A stretch of DNA of 64,000 nt from assembly GCA_016893485.2 (NCBI GenBank), contig JAFEKX020000001.1, forward strand, positions 1,674,001-1,738,000, in the 5' to 3' direction. The stretch is from Streptomyces sp. P3 (GTDB taxonomy: Bacteria; Actinomycetota; Actinomycetes; Streptomycetales; Streptomycetaceae). Below are positions 17,956 through 27,716 of the stretch, in pieces (position 1 is the first letter of the stretch; every line of letters begins with the position of its first letter). Position numbers and translations under genes: made by a program. The notes below the pieces were generated by a model. The model did no database searches. It had not been told where the DNA came from and saw nothing but the letters and a program-made list of their open reading frames with translations.

Positions 17956-18501
17956 TCACCCCTGCCCGTGCCATGGCGCTCGGCGCACCTGGCGCATCAA
18001 GCGGTTGTGGCGCCAGCCTGTTACGCGGTCCGCGTACACGCGGCCCTCTACGTGGTCGTGTTCGTGTTGGAGGCAGCGGGCGAACCAACCCGTGCCGTGG
18101 ATGGTGACGGGGGCGCCGGTTGCTGTGAAGCCCTCGATGACCGCGTGGTCGTAGCGCTCCGTTCCCGCCTCGAAGCCGGGCAGGGAGAGGCAGCCCTCGG
18201 GGCCCCGGAGCACCACGCCGTCCGCTTCTACGAGGCGTGGGTTGACCACGTGGCCGAGGTGGCGGGTCTCCTCGTCGTCGGGGCAGTCGTAGACGAACAC
18301 CCGCAAGGGGACGCCCACTTGGTTCGCGGCGAGGCCGACGCCCTGGGCGGCGTACATCGTGGCGAACAAGTCCTCTACGAGGCGGGCGAGTTCCGGTCCG
18401 AAGTCTGTTACCGCCTCGCACGGGGTATGGAGCAGGGGGTCGCCGAGCAGGGTGAGGGGACGGACTCGCCCGCGGGCGCCCGGGATGGAGCCGTATCGCA
18501 T
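17956..18501 (-). CDS. def: Peptide deformylase
   Basis: ATG at 18501 gives 181 residues. All three deformylase motifs are present: GVGLAANQVG (motif 1), EGCLSLPG with the metal cysteine (motif 2) and QHEHDHVEG with the two metal histidines and catalytic glutamate (motif 3). It removes the formyl group from nascent proteins; metal-dependent, cytosolic. Streptomyces carry several copies. Intact single gene, divergent from murT. Confidence 0.93.
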   Translation of the reverse strand: MRYGSIPGARGRVRPLTLLGDPLLHTPCEAVTDFGPELARLVEDLFATMYAAQGVGLAANQVGVPLRVFVYDCPDDEETRHLGHVVNPRLVEADGVVLRGPEGCLSLPGFEAGTERYDHAVIEGFTATGAPVTIHGTGWFARCLQHEHDHVEGRVYADRVTGWRHNRLMRQVRRAPWHGQG

Positions 18502-18655
18502 GGGCGCAAGGGTACGGTTCTCTACGGCGCACGCCCGCCGCGAGGCGTTCGCGGTGCCGCGGTTCAGGCACCGATAAGGATCTCGATAGGCTGAGGTCCA
18601 CACCACGTTGCCGGAGGCAGAGGCGCGGCGCGTACGCAAGGAGGATCGAGAACTG

Positions 18656-19893
18656 ATGGCAGGCAACTCGGACCCGCTCACGCCGCGGGCCAAGCTGGCC
18701 GTGACGGCGGGCAAGGCGGTCGCGGCGGCATCCCGTGCCGCGGGGCGGGGCAGCGGATCGGTGATCGGCGGCCGAGTGGCACTCAAACTCGACCCCGACC
18801 TGCTCGCCAGGCTCGCACAGAGCCTGGATGTGACGCTCGTCTCGGCGACCAACGGCAAGACCACCACGACGCGGCTCATCGCCGAGGCCCTCGGGGCCGC
18901 GGGACCCGTCGTCTCGAACGCGCTGGGCGCCAACATGCCCGCCGGCATCACCTCGGCGCTGGCCGGCGGTTCGGACGCCAAGTTCGGTGTCATCGAGGTC
19001 GACGAGAAGTACCTCGCCGGCGTCGCCCGTGACACCGACCCCAAGTGCATCGCCCTGCTCAACCTCTCCCGCGACCAGCTCGACCGCGCGGCCGAGACCC
19101 GCATGCTCGCGGAGAACTGGCGTGAGGGGCTGTCGGGTTCCAAGGCCGTCATCGTCGCCAACGCCGACGACCCGCTGGTCGTGTGGGCCGCTTCCTCCTC
19201 CCCAACGTGATCTGGGTCGCCGCCGGGCAGATGTGGAAGGACGACGCCTGGTCCTGCCCGTCCTGCGGTGGCGTGATGCAGCGGCCGGGCGACGACTGGT
19301 TCTGCGGTGAGTGCGGTTTCCGTCGGCCCACGCCGAGTTGGGCGCTGTCCGGGGACCATGTTCTCGATCCGCACGGTTCCGCCTGGCCCATTCACCTTCA
19401 GCTGCCGGGGCGTGCCAACAAGGCCAACGCCGCGTCGTCCGCCGCCGTCGCGGCCGTGTTCGGGGTGCCGCCGCAGGTCGCCCTGGAGCGGATGTACCGG
19501 GTGCAGGCCGTCGCCGGGCGTTATGACGTCGTCCAGTTCATGCAGCGCGACCTGCGACTGCTGCTGGCGAAGAACCCGGCGGGCTGGCTCGAGACGTTCA
19601 GCCTGATCGATCCGCCGCCGACCCCGGTGATCCTCTCGGTGAACGCGCGCGGCGCCGACGGCACCGACACCTCGTGGCTGTGGGACGTCGACTACACCCG
19701 ACTGACCGGCCACCCCATCTTCGTCGTGGGCGACCGCAAGCTGGACCTCGCGGTCCGTCTGGAAGTGGCCAACCAGCACTTCCAGGTCTGCGACAACCTC
19801 GACCAGGCCGTGCAGATGGCCCCGCCCGGCCGCATCGAGGTCATCGCGAACTACACCGCGTTCCAGGACCTGCGCCGCCGCGTCGGCAACTGA
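18656..19893 (+). CDS. murT: Lipid II isoglutaminyl synthase subunit MurT, frameshifted
   Basis: ATG at 18656 downstream of AAGGAGG. The Mur-ligase P-loop is VSATNGKTTTTRLIAEAL; a Cys4 ribbon CPSCGG ... CGECGF lies mid-protein, as in MurT of Gram-positive bacteria, followed by the MurT C-terminal domain with WLWDVDYTRL. One C is missing at 19200-19203; restored length is about 412 residues. MurT activates the alpha-carboxyl of D-Glu in lipid II with ATP, and GatD supplies ammonia. It is directly followed by gatD (21-bp gap), so the two make one complex at the membrane face. Confidence 0.92.
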
Positions 19894-19914
19894 GACTCAG
19901 AGGACGAATTGACC

Positions 19915-20643
19915 ATGAGCGACAACCAGCTGCGTCTGGTGTGGATCTACCCGGACCTGCTGAGCACCTACGGCGACCAGGGCAACGCCCTTGTCGTGGA
20001 ACGCCGGGCACGGCAGCGCGGCCTCGATGTGGCCCGGCTGGACGTGCGCAGCGACCAGCCCATCCCGACCTCGGGCGACATCTACCTGATCGGCGGCGGT
20101 GAGGACCGTCCGCAGCGGCTCGCGGCGGAGCGCCTGCGCCGCGACGGCGGCCTGCACCGGGCCGTCGGCAACGGCGCGATCGTCTTCTCGGTGTGCGCCG
20201 GCTACCAGATCCTCGGCCACGAGTTCATCAACGACCTCGGCCAGCGTGAGCCCGGCCTCGGTCTGCTCGACGTGGTGTCGACGCGCGGCGAGGGCGAGCG
20301 GTGCGTCGGCGATGTCCTCGGCGACATCGACGCGCGTCTGGGCCTGCCCCCGCTGACCGGCTTCGAGAACCACCAGGGCATCACGCACCTCGGCCCGACC
20401 GCCCGCCCGTTCGCGCAGGTACGCCTCGGCAAGGGCAACGGCACGGGCGACGGCACCGAGGGCGCGTACAACGACACGGTGTTCGGCACGTACATGCACG
20501 GCCCGGTGCTCGCCCGCAATCCGCTCATCGCGGACCTGCTGCTGAAGCTGGCCCTCGATGTGAACGCGCTGCCGCCGATCGACGACCGCTGGTACGAGGC
20601 GCTCCGCAACGAGCGCATCGCCGCAGCTCAGCAGCCTGCCTGA
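19915..20643 (+). CDS. gatD: Lipid II isoglutaminyl synthase glutaminase subunit GatD
   Basis: ATG at 19915 (an in-frame TTG at 19909 is less likely) gives 242 residues. A class I glutaminase: nucleophile in FSVCAGYQILG and histidine in GTYMHGPVLARNP. VWIYPDLLSTYGDQGN at the start is typical of GatD/CobQ-like members. It generates ammonia for MurT, which amidates D-Glu of the stem peptide to D-iGln. Intact, with a hairpin terminator after it. Confidence 0.93.
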   Translation: MSDNQLRLVWIYPDLLSTYGDQGNALVVERRARQRGLDVARLDVRSDQPIPTSGDIYLIGGGEDRPQRLAAERLRRDGGLHRAVGNGAIVFSVCAGYQILGHEFINDLGQREPGLGLLDVVSTRGEGERCVGDVLGDIDARLGLPPLTGFENHQGITHLGPTARPFAQVRLGKGNGTGDGTEGAYNDTVFGTYMHGPVLARNPLIADLLLKLALDVNALPPIDDRWYEALRNERIAAAQQPA

Positions 20644-20649
20644 GGCAGA

Positions 20650-20687
20650 CCGAGCCGGCTTCCGGGCGACCTCGGGGACCGGCTCGG
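20650..20687 (+). terminator. Hairpin after gatD
   Basis: CCGAGCCGG (20650-20658) pairs perfectly with CCGGCTCGG (20679-20687), followed by a G run and no T tract, as is usual in Streptomyces. Confidence 0.65.
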
Positions 20688-20877
20688 GGGCGGGTGTACA
20701 CCTCGTCTTCGGACGTCGGCAACCAGCCCGTCTGACGGCCCGTCCGCGCAGGTGAGCGGGGTCGTCCAGCAGGCGGACGCGCGCTACGATCCCGCCCCCT
20801 CCTGCCGTTAGGGTGGCGGGGTTCGTACCGGACAACGTGGTCCGGTTTCGGCCCACGTTGAGAAGGTTCTTCGGGCT

Positions 20878-21902
20878 ATGCGCATTGGTGTCCTCACGTC
20901 CGGCGGCGACTGCCCCGGCCTGAACGCCGTCATCCGGTCCGTCGTGCACCGCGCCGTCGTGGACCACGGCGACGAGGTCATCGGCTTCCGGGACGGCTGG
21001 AAGGGCCTCCTGGAGTGCGACTACCTCAAGCTCGACCTTGACGCGGTGAGCGGCATCCTCGCTCGCGGCGGCACCATCCTCGGCTCCTCCCGTGTCCAGC
21101 CCTCCCATCTGCGGGACGGCGTGGAGCGGGCCCGGGGCCATGTCGAGGAGCTCGGGCTCGACGCGATCATCCCGATAGGCGGCGAGGGCACGCTCAAGGC
21201 GGCCAAGCTGATGTACGACGCCGGTCTCCCGATCGTCGGCGTCCCCAAGACCATCGACAACGACATCGCGGTCACGGACGTCACCTTCGGCTTCGACACC
21301 GCGGTCGGTGTCGCGACCGAGGCGCTCGACCGGCTCAAGACGACCGCCGAGTCCCACCAGCGCGTCCTGGTCGTGGAGGTCATGGGCCGCCACACCGGCT
21401 GGATTGCGCTGCACTCCGGCATGGCGGCCGGCGCGCACGCCATCGTCGTACCTGAACGGCCCTTCGACATCGAGGAGTTGGCCGCGCGCGTCGGCGAACG
21501 CTTCGAGGCGGGCAAGCGGTTCGCGATCGTCGTCGCGGCGGAGGGCGCGAAGCCTCGTGAGGGGTCCATGGACTTCGACGAGGGCAAGAAGGACGTCTAC
21601 GGCCATGAGCGCTTCGCGGGGATCGCCCGGCAGCTGTCCCTCGAACTGGAGGAGCGGCTCGGGAAGGAGGCGCGGCCGGTGATTCTCGGGCATGTGCAGC
21701 GTGGGGGTACGCCTACCGCGTACGACCGGGTGCTGGCCACTCGGTTCGGGTGGCATGCGGTGGAGGCCGCGCATCGGGGGAGTTCGGGAAGATGACCGCG
21801 CTTCAGGGGACGGACATCGTGATGGTGTCGTTGGCCGATGCGGTGGAGACGTTGAAGACGGTGCCTGCTGATCGGTACGAAGAGGCCGAGTGCGTGCTCT
21901 GA
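20878..21902 (+). CDS. pfkA: 6-phosphofructokinase, 3' end frameshifted
   Basis: ATG at 20878 gives MRIGVLTSGGDCPGLNAVIR. Fructose-6-phosphate/metal motifs VPKTIDNDI and MGRHTGWIAL are present. The nucleotide loop reads IGGEGTL: a Gly rather than Asp at the position that separates ATP from pyrophosphate enzymes, so ATP use is likely despite the Lys of PKTIDND. This is the actinobacterial group III pattern. One G is missing at 21776-21780; restored, the end reads FGKMTALQGTDIVMVSLADA with a stop at 21902. About 341 residues. Glycolysis, cytosol. Confidence 0.92.
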
Positions 21903-21923
21903 GCGTCTTCTAGTCGGTTCGTC

Positions 21924-21996
21924 GGGTGCGGGTGCGTGGGTGCTGGTCGCGCCCGCGCGGCGGAGCCGCAAATGTCACAGCCCCGCACCCCTCTGG
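21924..21996. repeat. Dispersed intergenic repeat, copy E
   Basis: GTGCGGGTGCGTGGGTGCTG, GTCGCGCCCGCGCGGCGGAG, CCGCAAATG and CAGCCCCGCACCCCT, downstream of pfkA. Same block order as copies A and D. Confidence 0.6.
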
Positions 21997-22094
21997 GGCG
22001 CGCTGTCCTGCCCCCGGCTGCAAGCGTGACCGGGGACGGTTCTAGTCTGTGTGCGGACAGATGACGCACACCCCCACGAAACAGGAGCCGTCCG

Positions 22095-23043
22095 ATGGAT
22101 CACGGCGGGCACGGCATGGTCATGGATCTGCCGCCGTTCACGTTGGGGCGGGGGCTCGAGTGGTCGGCCGACCCGTTCTTTCTGACTGCCTGTCTCGTCG
22201 GGATCGGGCTGTACGGCTGGGGGTCGTGCGGTTGCGGCGGCGGGGGACTCGTGGCCCGTGGGGCGGACGATCTCGTACGTCATCGGCGTGCTGACCGTCG
22301 GGCTGGTCATGTGCACCAAGCTCAACGACTACGGCATGGTCATGTTCAGCGTGCACATGGTGCAGCACATGGTGATCAGCATGCTGTCGCCGATCCTGCT
22401 GCTGCTCGGCGCCCCGGTCACCCTGGCGTTGCGCGCGCTGCCGCCGGCGCCCCGGGGACGCAAGGGGCCGCGTGAGCTGCTGCTGATGTTCCTGCACAGC
22501 CGGTACATGAAGATCATCACGCACCCCGCGTTCACGATCCCGCTGTTCATCGCCAGCCTCTACGCGCTGTACTTCACGCCGATCTTCGACTTCCTCATGG
22601 GGTCCAAGACCGGGCACATCGCGATGATGGTGCACTTCCTCGCCGTGGGTGTGGTGTTCTTCTGGCCGATCATGGGCGTGGACCCGGGGCCGAGCCGCCC
22701 GGGCTATCTGATGCGGATGCTGGAACTGTTCGCCGGGATGCCGTTCCACGCGTTCTTCGGCATCGCGTTGATGATGGCGTCCGAGCCGATGGTCACGACG
22801 TTCAAGCACCCGCCCGCCTCGCTCGGCATCGACGCGCTCTCCGACCAGAACGCGGCCGGCGGTATCGCCTGGGCGTTCAGCGAGATCCCGTCCGTGCTGG
22901 TGCTGATCGCCCTGCTGTTCCAGTGGTACGGCTCGGAGCAGCGGCAGGCCAAGCGTCAGGACCGGGCCGCCGACCGGGACGGCGACAGGGAACTCGAGGC
23001 CTACAACGCCTATTTGGCCTCATTGAACACACGCGGCAGCTGA
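22095..23043 (+). CDS. Cytochrome c oxidase assembly protein (CtaG/caa3 type), frameshifted
   Basis: ATG at 22095 after AGGAG. The N-terminus is His-rich (MDHGGHGMVMDLPPFTLG), followed by about seven hydrophobic segments. Two G runs (22219-22223 and 22242-22246) are each one base short; with both restored the text reads YGWGVVRLRRRGDSWPVGR across the first cytoplasmic loop. Conserved histidines sit in VHMVQHMVISML, MMVHFLAVG and PFHAFFGIAL. Members of PF09678 take part in copper delivery to or assembly of haem-copper oxidase. About 316 residues, integral membrane. Confidence 0.87.
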
Positions 23044-23102
23044 ACGGGAATTTTCTTCAGTAGCATAAAGCGCGATGGGGAACCGCCACCGGGGGAGCGG
23101 TA

Positions 23103-24356
23103 ATGACATGTCGCGTTGTTGTGCAAAGGTGTCGGCGTTGTGGAATTGCGGTGGTCCGCAGGATCGCCGTGCCGCTGGTCTGTGTCCTGGTCGTGAGCGG
23201 ACTGGGCGGCTGCGGTGGGGGCGCGGTCGGGCGTACACGCGTTCGCCGTGCAGGCGGTCGCCGCCGGAGTTCCGTCGCTCGCGCCTTTCTTCGACGAGAA
23301 ACAGGGGCTGGGGCAGGACGCCGCCGTGCGTTCCACGCCGGTGCGGGGCAGCCTCCAGCAAGGCGACACACCAGGTCTCTACGGAGGCACCAAGAAGCCG
23401 ACCGTCTGTGACGTGGCGAGGCTCAAGAGGTTTCTGACCGATCCCGCGAACCGCCGCAAGGCCGTTGCCTGGTCAGACGTCCTAGGTATCAGCACGGATC
23501 GGATACCGGGCTATCTGGACCGGCTCACACCCGTGCTCCTGCGTCACGACACTCTCGTACAGAACCACGACTACAAAAAGGGAAAGGCCACTCCCTACAA
23601 CTCCCTTCTCCAGTCGGGAATCGCGATTCTCGTCGACACGCAGGGAGAACCGGCCGCGAAGTGTTCGTGCGGAAATCCACTGCGGCCCTTCAAGGGTGAC
23701 GCGGACCGTATTTCCGTCAAGTTCGCGGACGGCAACAAGAAATGGGACGGATATGAGGCGTCCTCGGTCGTGGCCGTGCGACCGGCGCCCCGGAAGATGG
23801 AGCGGCTCGTCCTCGTCGACGTCGGCGATCCGGACCGCGGTATCCAGCGTCCGGTGGGGACGACGGGGCGGAGTGACACCGGTTTCGACACCCGGACGCG
23901 GCACCCCGTACCTGACCTCGCGGGGAGGACCTTCGGGGAGGCACGGCGGCAACTGGTGAGCGGTGGTCTGGCGGTCGGGTACGCCGGGAGTGCGCCGCCT
24001 TCCGACGATGCTCGGGTCATCGCGAGCGATCCACCGGCCGGGACCGAGCTGCGGTTCGGGGAGTACGTGACGGTGAGCGTGGCCGGGGCGACGAGTGGCG
24101 GGGTCACGTCCACTCCCCGGGTCCGACCGGACCTACGGGTTCCACCGGTCCGGCGACGTCGTCCGAGCCGACGCTGGAGCCGCCGACATCCACGGCACCA
24201 CCGCCCTCCACGTCCGCGCCGGCACCGCCCACCTCCTCGTCGCCGCCCGTCTCCTCACCCGCGAGTGAGTCACCACCGACGACAGGCGCCCCGATCACGA
24301 GCAGCGCCCCGCTGACCACCACACCCACCGCACCCACCACCACCACCGAGACATGA
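23103..24356 (+). CDS. DUF6777 lipoprotein with PASTA-like domain, frameshifted
   Basis: ATG at 23103 opens a signal peptide ending in LVVSGLGGCGGG, a lipobox-like site with Cys36. The main part has VCDVARLKRFLTDPANRRKA and CSCGNPLRPF, the pattern I associate with DUF6777. A PASTA-like unit follows (VPDLAGRTFGEARRQLVSGG), then a long Ser/Thr/Pro tail (TSSSPPVSSPASESPPTTGA) ending at 24356. Breaks: net +1 between 23217 and 23231, and a missing C at 24115-24118. It is anchored outside the membrane, probably at the wall. Its stop lies 25 bp before the kinase start, so the two are probably co-expressed. About 417 residues; function unknown. Confidence 0.7.
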
Positions 24357-24381
24357 CGTGGACCGGGAAGGGGGACACCGG

Positions 24382-26217
24382 ATGCCACACGGATCGCCGA
24401 CCCCGGGGTGGGCCGGGTCATCGCCGGCCGTTATCTGCTGCTGAAGCGGCTGGGCAGTGGCGGGATGGGACATGTGTGGCTCGCACACGACCAGCGGCTG
24501 GCCTGCGAAGTCGCGCTCAAGGAGATCGTGTTCAGCAACCCGGCCTACGCCGACGCCGAACAGGAGGCCCGGGTCGCGCGGGCCCGGGCCGAGGCGCGCA
24601 ACGCGGCCGGGTTGCGCGGTCACCCCATGTGGTGACCGTCCATGACGTGCTGGAGCACGAGGGGCTGCCGTGGATCGTCATGGAGTACGTGGCGGACGCC
24701 GTGGACCTGCGCGACCTGATCGCCCGGTACGGCTCGCTCGCCCCGGCGGAGTGCGCCCGCATCGGGCTCGCCGTACTCGACGCGCTGACCGCCGGGCACC
24801 AGCGGGGCGTGATGCACCGGGACGTGAAACCGGCGAACATCCTGCTGGCACCGGACCGCACCGGTTCGCCGTACGCCCGCGTCCTGCTCACCGACTACGG
24901 CATCTCGGTGCAGCCGGACGCCGGGGACACGCGGTACACGCTGACGTCCGTGCTCGTCGGTACGGCAGGGTATCTGGCGCCGGAGCGGGCCACGGGCGGG
25001 CCGCCGACCGCCGCCGCCGACCTGTTCTCGCTGGGCTGCACGCTGTACCACGCCGTCGAGGGACACGGCCCCTTCGTCCGTGACACGCCCCTCGCGGAGA
25101 TCACCGCGGTGGTCACGGAGGACCCGCTGCTCCCGGTCCGCGCGGGCGCCCTGGCCCCGCTGCTCCACGCGATGCTGGAGAAGGATCCGCTACGGCGGAT
25201 TCCGGCGGCGGAGGCCGAGGGGGCACTGTCGTTGATCGTGACCCCGCAGATGGAGCCGGGGGCGGGGGCGTACTCCAGGACGCAGACCGACCTCGGCTCG
25301 CCGTCGCCCTGGGAGGGGGAGGCCGTGCCGTTCGCGGCGGGGCCGCAGCCTCCCTCGCACTCCCCATCGGTCGGCGCCGGCGTCCGCGTCCCCGGCTCCT
25401 CCGGATCGCCCTCGCGGGCCTGCTCGGGCTCGCCCTCGCGCTGGGCGGTGTCTGGTACGCGATGGCCCGCCAGCCGCCCGGCGACAGCTCGGACCCAGGC
25501 AACGACACATCGCCGTACGGCAGAAGCGTCGGGCTTTCCGCGCCGCTCAAGGACGGCGACTGCGTGACCGCCGACTGGCCCGGTGGGAAGCGGTTCAAGG
25601 GGACGCCCCGGCTCGCCGTCGATCCCACCTGCCGGAACTCGGTGCCCGACGGGCAGGTGATGGCCTCGGTCTCCACCGCGTCCGCGAGCGAGGCGCGGGT
25701 CACCGGGGCCGACCGGTGTGCGGAGCGGACGCAGGAGACGCGGGAGAAGCTCGCGGACGTGCGGGGCTTCGCCGTCGTACCGACCGATGCCGGGTTCGGG
25801 GCCGCCGGGAATCGCACCGCATGCCTGGTGCTCGGCGCGCACGGGCCGGTCTACGGGCCGCTCGGCAGTCGGCGTGCCCTCGGGTCGGCGTTCGCGGACA
25901 CGTCGACGATGCAGAAGCGGGACTGTCTGGACGTGCCGTCCGACCGGGCCGCGAGCCTGGTCTCCTGTGCCGGGAAGCATGATCAGCTGGTGCTCGGGTT
26001 CACCCGGTTGGGCGCGGGCGTCACGCTGGCCCAGGCGCGTACGGAGTCGGACGCGGCGTGCGCGCGGGAGGTCCCGCCGGCCGACTACGGCTTCGATCCG
26101 TCGGTCTACGAGGCGGCCTCCTGGACGAGTGAGGGACCGTGGAAGTCGGGCACACATTTCGTCGTGTGCTCCGTTCGGAGGCAGAACAGGGGGCACCATG
26201 GAGGAGATGAGCCATGA
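24382..26217 (+). CDS. Membrane-anchored Ser/Thr protein kinase, frameshifted
   Basis: ATG at 24382 (MPHGSPTP) after AAGGGGG is preferred over the ATG at 24353, which is out of frame with the P-loop. Kinase motifs: [18 protein letters not shown], the VALKEI lysine, [19 protein letters not shown] (DYG for DFG) and [11 protein letters not shown] transmembrane helix [18 protein letters not shown] precedes an extracellular Cys-containing domain of about 240 residues with no PASTA repeats. Three missing bases (24405-24408, 24624-24627, 25362-25365) split it. About 612 residues. A sensor of an unknown outside signal, coupled to the lipoprotein gene upstream. Confidence 0.86.
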
Positions 26218-26230
26218 GGAGGGTGTCGCG

Positions 26231-26389
26231 ATGCCCGGTTCCACGAAGACCATGGGGGTGATCACCGTCGGCGGTCTGGTGGTGGTGACGGCCTACACGG
26301 TGGCGCTCGGAAGTAACGGCTGGCTGTGGTTCGGCTGGGTCGTGCTCGGGCTGATCACTCTCGGGATGGTGGCCACGCGCAGCGCCTGA
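26231..26389 (+). CDS. Small two-helix membrane protein (52 aa)
   Basis: ATG at 26231 lies eight bases after AGGAGG, so this start is preferred to the in-frame ATG at 26198. It reads MPGSTKTMGVITVGGLVVV and has two hydrophobic segments joined by LGSNGWLWF. It begins 13 bp after the kinase stop and is very likely in the same operon. No family recognised; a small modulator or partner of the kinase is possible but not shown. Confidence 0.65.
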   Translation: MPGSTKTMGVITVGGLVVVTAYTVALGSNGWLWFGWVVLGLITLGMVATRSA

Positions 26390-26395
26390 GGCCCG

Positions 26396-27600
26396 CTACG
26401 CCTCGCTGGGCCTGCTCGCCGAGTGCACGCCCGGCTGGTACTTCGGCAGCCGGGCGGTGATCTTCATGCCCGCTCCTACGGCGGTCTCGATGACGAGGCC
26501 GTAGTCGTCGCCGTAGACCTGGCGGAGCCGGTCGTCGACGTTGGACAGGCCGATGCCGCCGGAGGGCTGACCTCGCCCGCGAGGATGCGGCGGAGCAGGT
26601 CGGGGTCCATGCCGGTGCCGTCGTCCTCGATGACGACGAGTGCCTCGGCGCCCGCGTCCTGCGCGGTGATGCTGATGCGGCTCTTGTCGGCCTTGCCCTC
26701 CAGGCCGTGCTTCACGGCGTTCTCGACGAGCGGTTGCAGGCAGAGGAACGGGAGCGCGACCGGCAGCACCTCGGGGGCGATCTGCAGGGTGACGGAGAGG
26801 CGTTCGCCGAAGCGGGCCCTGACGAGCGCCAAGTAGTGGTCGATGGCGTGGAGTTCGTCGGCGAGCGTGGTGAAGTCGCCGTGCCTGCGGAACGAGTAGC
26901 GGGTGAAGTCGGCGAACTCCAGGAGCAGTTCGCGGGCGCGCTCGGGGTCGGTGCGGACGAAGGACGCGATCACCGCGAGCGAGTTGAAGATGAAGTGCGG
27001 GGAGATCTGGGCCCGAAGTGCCTTGATCTCGGCCTCGATCAGCCGGGTGCGGGACTGGTCCAGATCCGCCAACTCGAGTTGCACGGAGACCCAGCGGGCG
27101 ACCTCTCCGGCGGCCCGGACGAGGACCGCGGACTCGCGCGGGGCGCAGGCGACCAGCGCGCCGTGGACCCGGTCGTCGACGGTGAGCGGGGCGACCACCG
27201 CCCAGCGCAGCGGACAGTCGGGAGCGTCACAGCTGAGCCGGAACGCCTCGCCTCGGCCGGTCTCCAGGGCGCCCGCGAGGCGTTCCATGACCTCGGCCCG
27301 GTGATGGTCGCCGACGCCGTCCCAGGCGAGGACCTGCTGCTGGTCGGTGAGGCACAGGGCGTCCGTGCCGAGCAGGGTGCGCAGTCGGCGGGCCGAGCGG
27401 CGGGCGGTCTCCTCGGTGAGCCCCCGCGCGCAGCGGGGGCGCGGCGAGGGACGCGGTGTGCAGGGTCTGGAAGGTGGCGTGCTCGACGGGGTGCCGAGTC
27501 CGCCGAGGTTCTCGGGGCGCGCGGTGCGGCGGCCGAGCCAGAAGCCGGCGGCGAGCAGCGGGAGCACGGCGACGCAGAGGCCGGCCAGGAATCCGCTCAT
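26396..27600 (-). CDS. LytS-type sensor histidine kinase, frameshifted
   Basis: ATG at 27600 opens one N-terminal membrane helix (LCVAVLPLLAAGFWLG), then a GAF-like input region and the His_kinase domain. Phospho-acceptor region: ALRAQISPHFIFNSLAVIAS; ATPase: LQPLVENAVKHGLEG, then EDDGTGMDPD. Net zero breaks at 27488 (short) and 27421 (one extra), plus one missing base at 26564-26566. The restored end reads GIGLSNVDDRLRQVYGDDYG with stop at 26396. It pairs with the LytTR regulator four genes upstream. About 402 residues. It probably controls the symporter in between. Confidence 0.86.
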
Positions 27601-27716
27601 GCGGCCGGCACCGCAAGGGAGGTGGGCGACAGGGAGTTGAGGGACAGGGAGTTGAGGGACAGGGAGTCGGGTGTTCCGCTCACGGTGCCGCCAGGACCGC
27701 CCGTGGGTGTCGTCAC
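27597..27716 (-). CDS. Putative 39-aa peptide coupled between symporter and kinase
   Basis: GTG at 27716 overlaps the symporter stop (GTGA) and the TGA at 27597 overlaps the kinase ATG (ATGA), so it would be coupled on both sides. It encodes MTTPTGGPGG... with the internal repeat SLSLNSLSLNSLS made by a short tandem DNA repeat, and ends SLAVPAA. No domain. It may be a genuine leader or linker peptide, or simply a spacer kept open to carry ribosomes to the kinase start. The coupling at both ends is the main evidence. Confidence 0.45.
   Translation of the reverse strand: MTTPTGGPGGTVSGTPDSLSLNSLSLNSLSPTSLAVPAA

Noticed and set aside
17956..19779. A 607-codon minus-strand frame over murT
   Set aside because: Only 17956-18501 is peptide deformylase; the remainder is antisense to murT with no natural residue make-up.
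24353..24405. ATG at 24353 overlapping the lipoprotein stop as kinase start
   Set aside because: It is not in frame with the kinase P-loop, and the ATG at 24382 has a ribosome binding site and reaches the P-loop after restoring one G.
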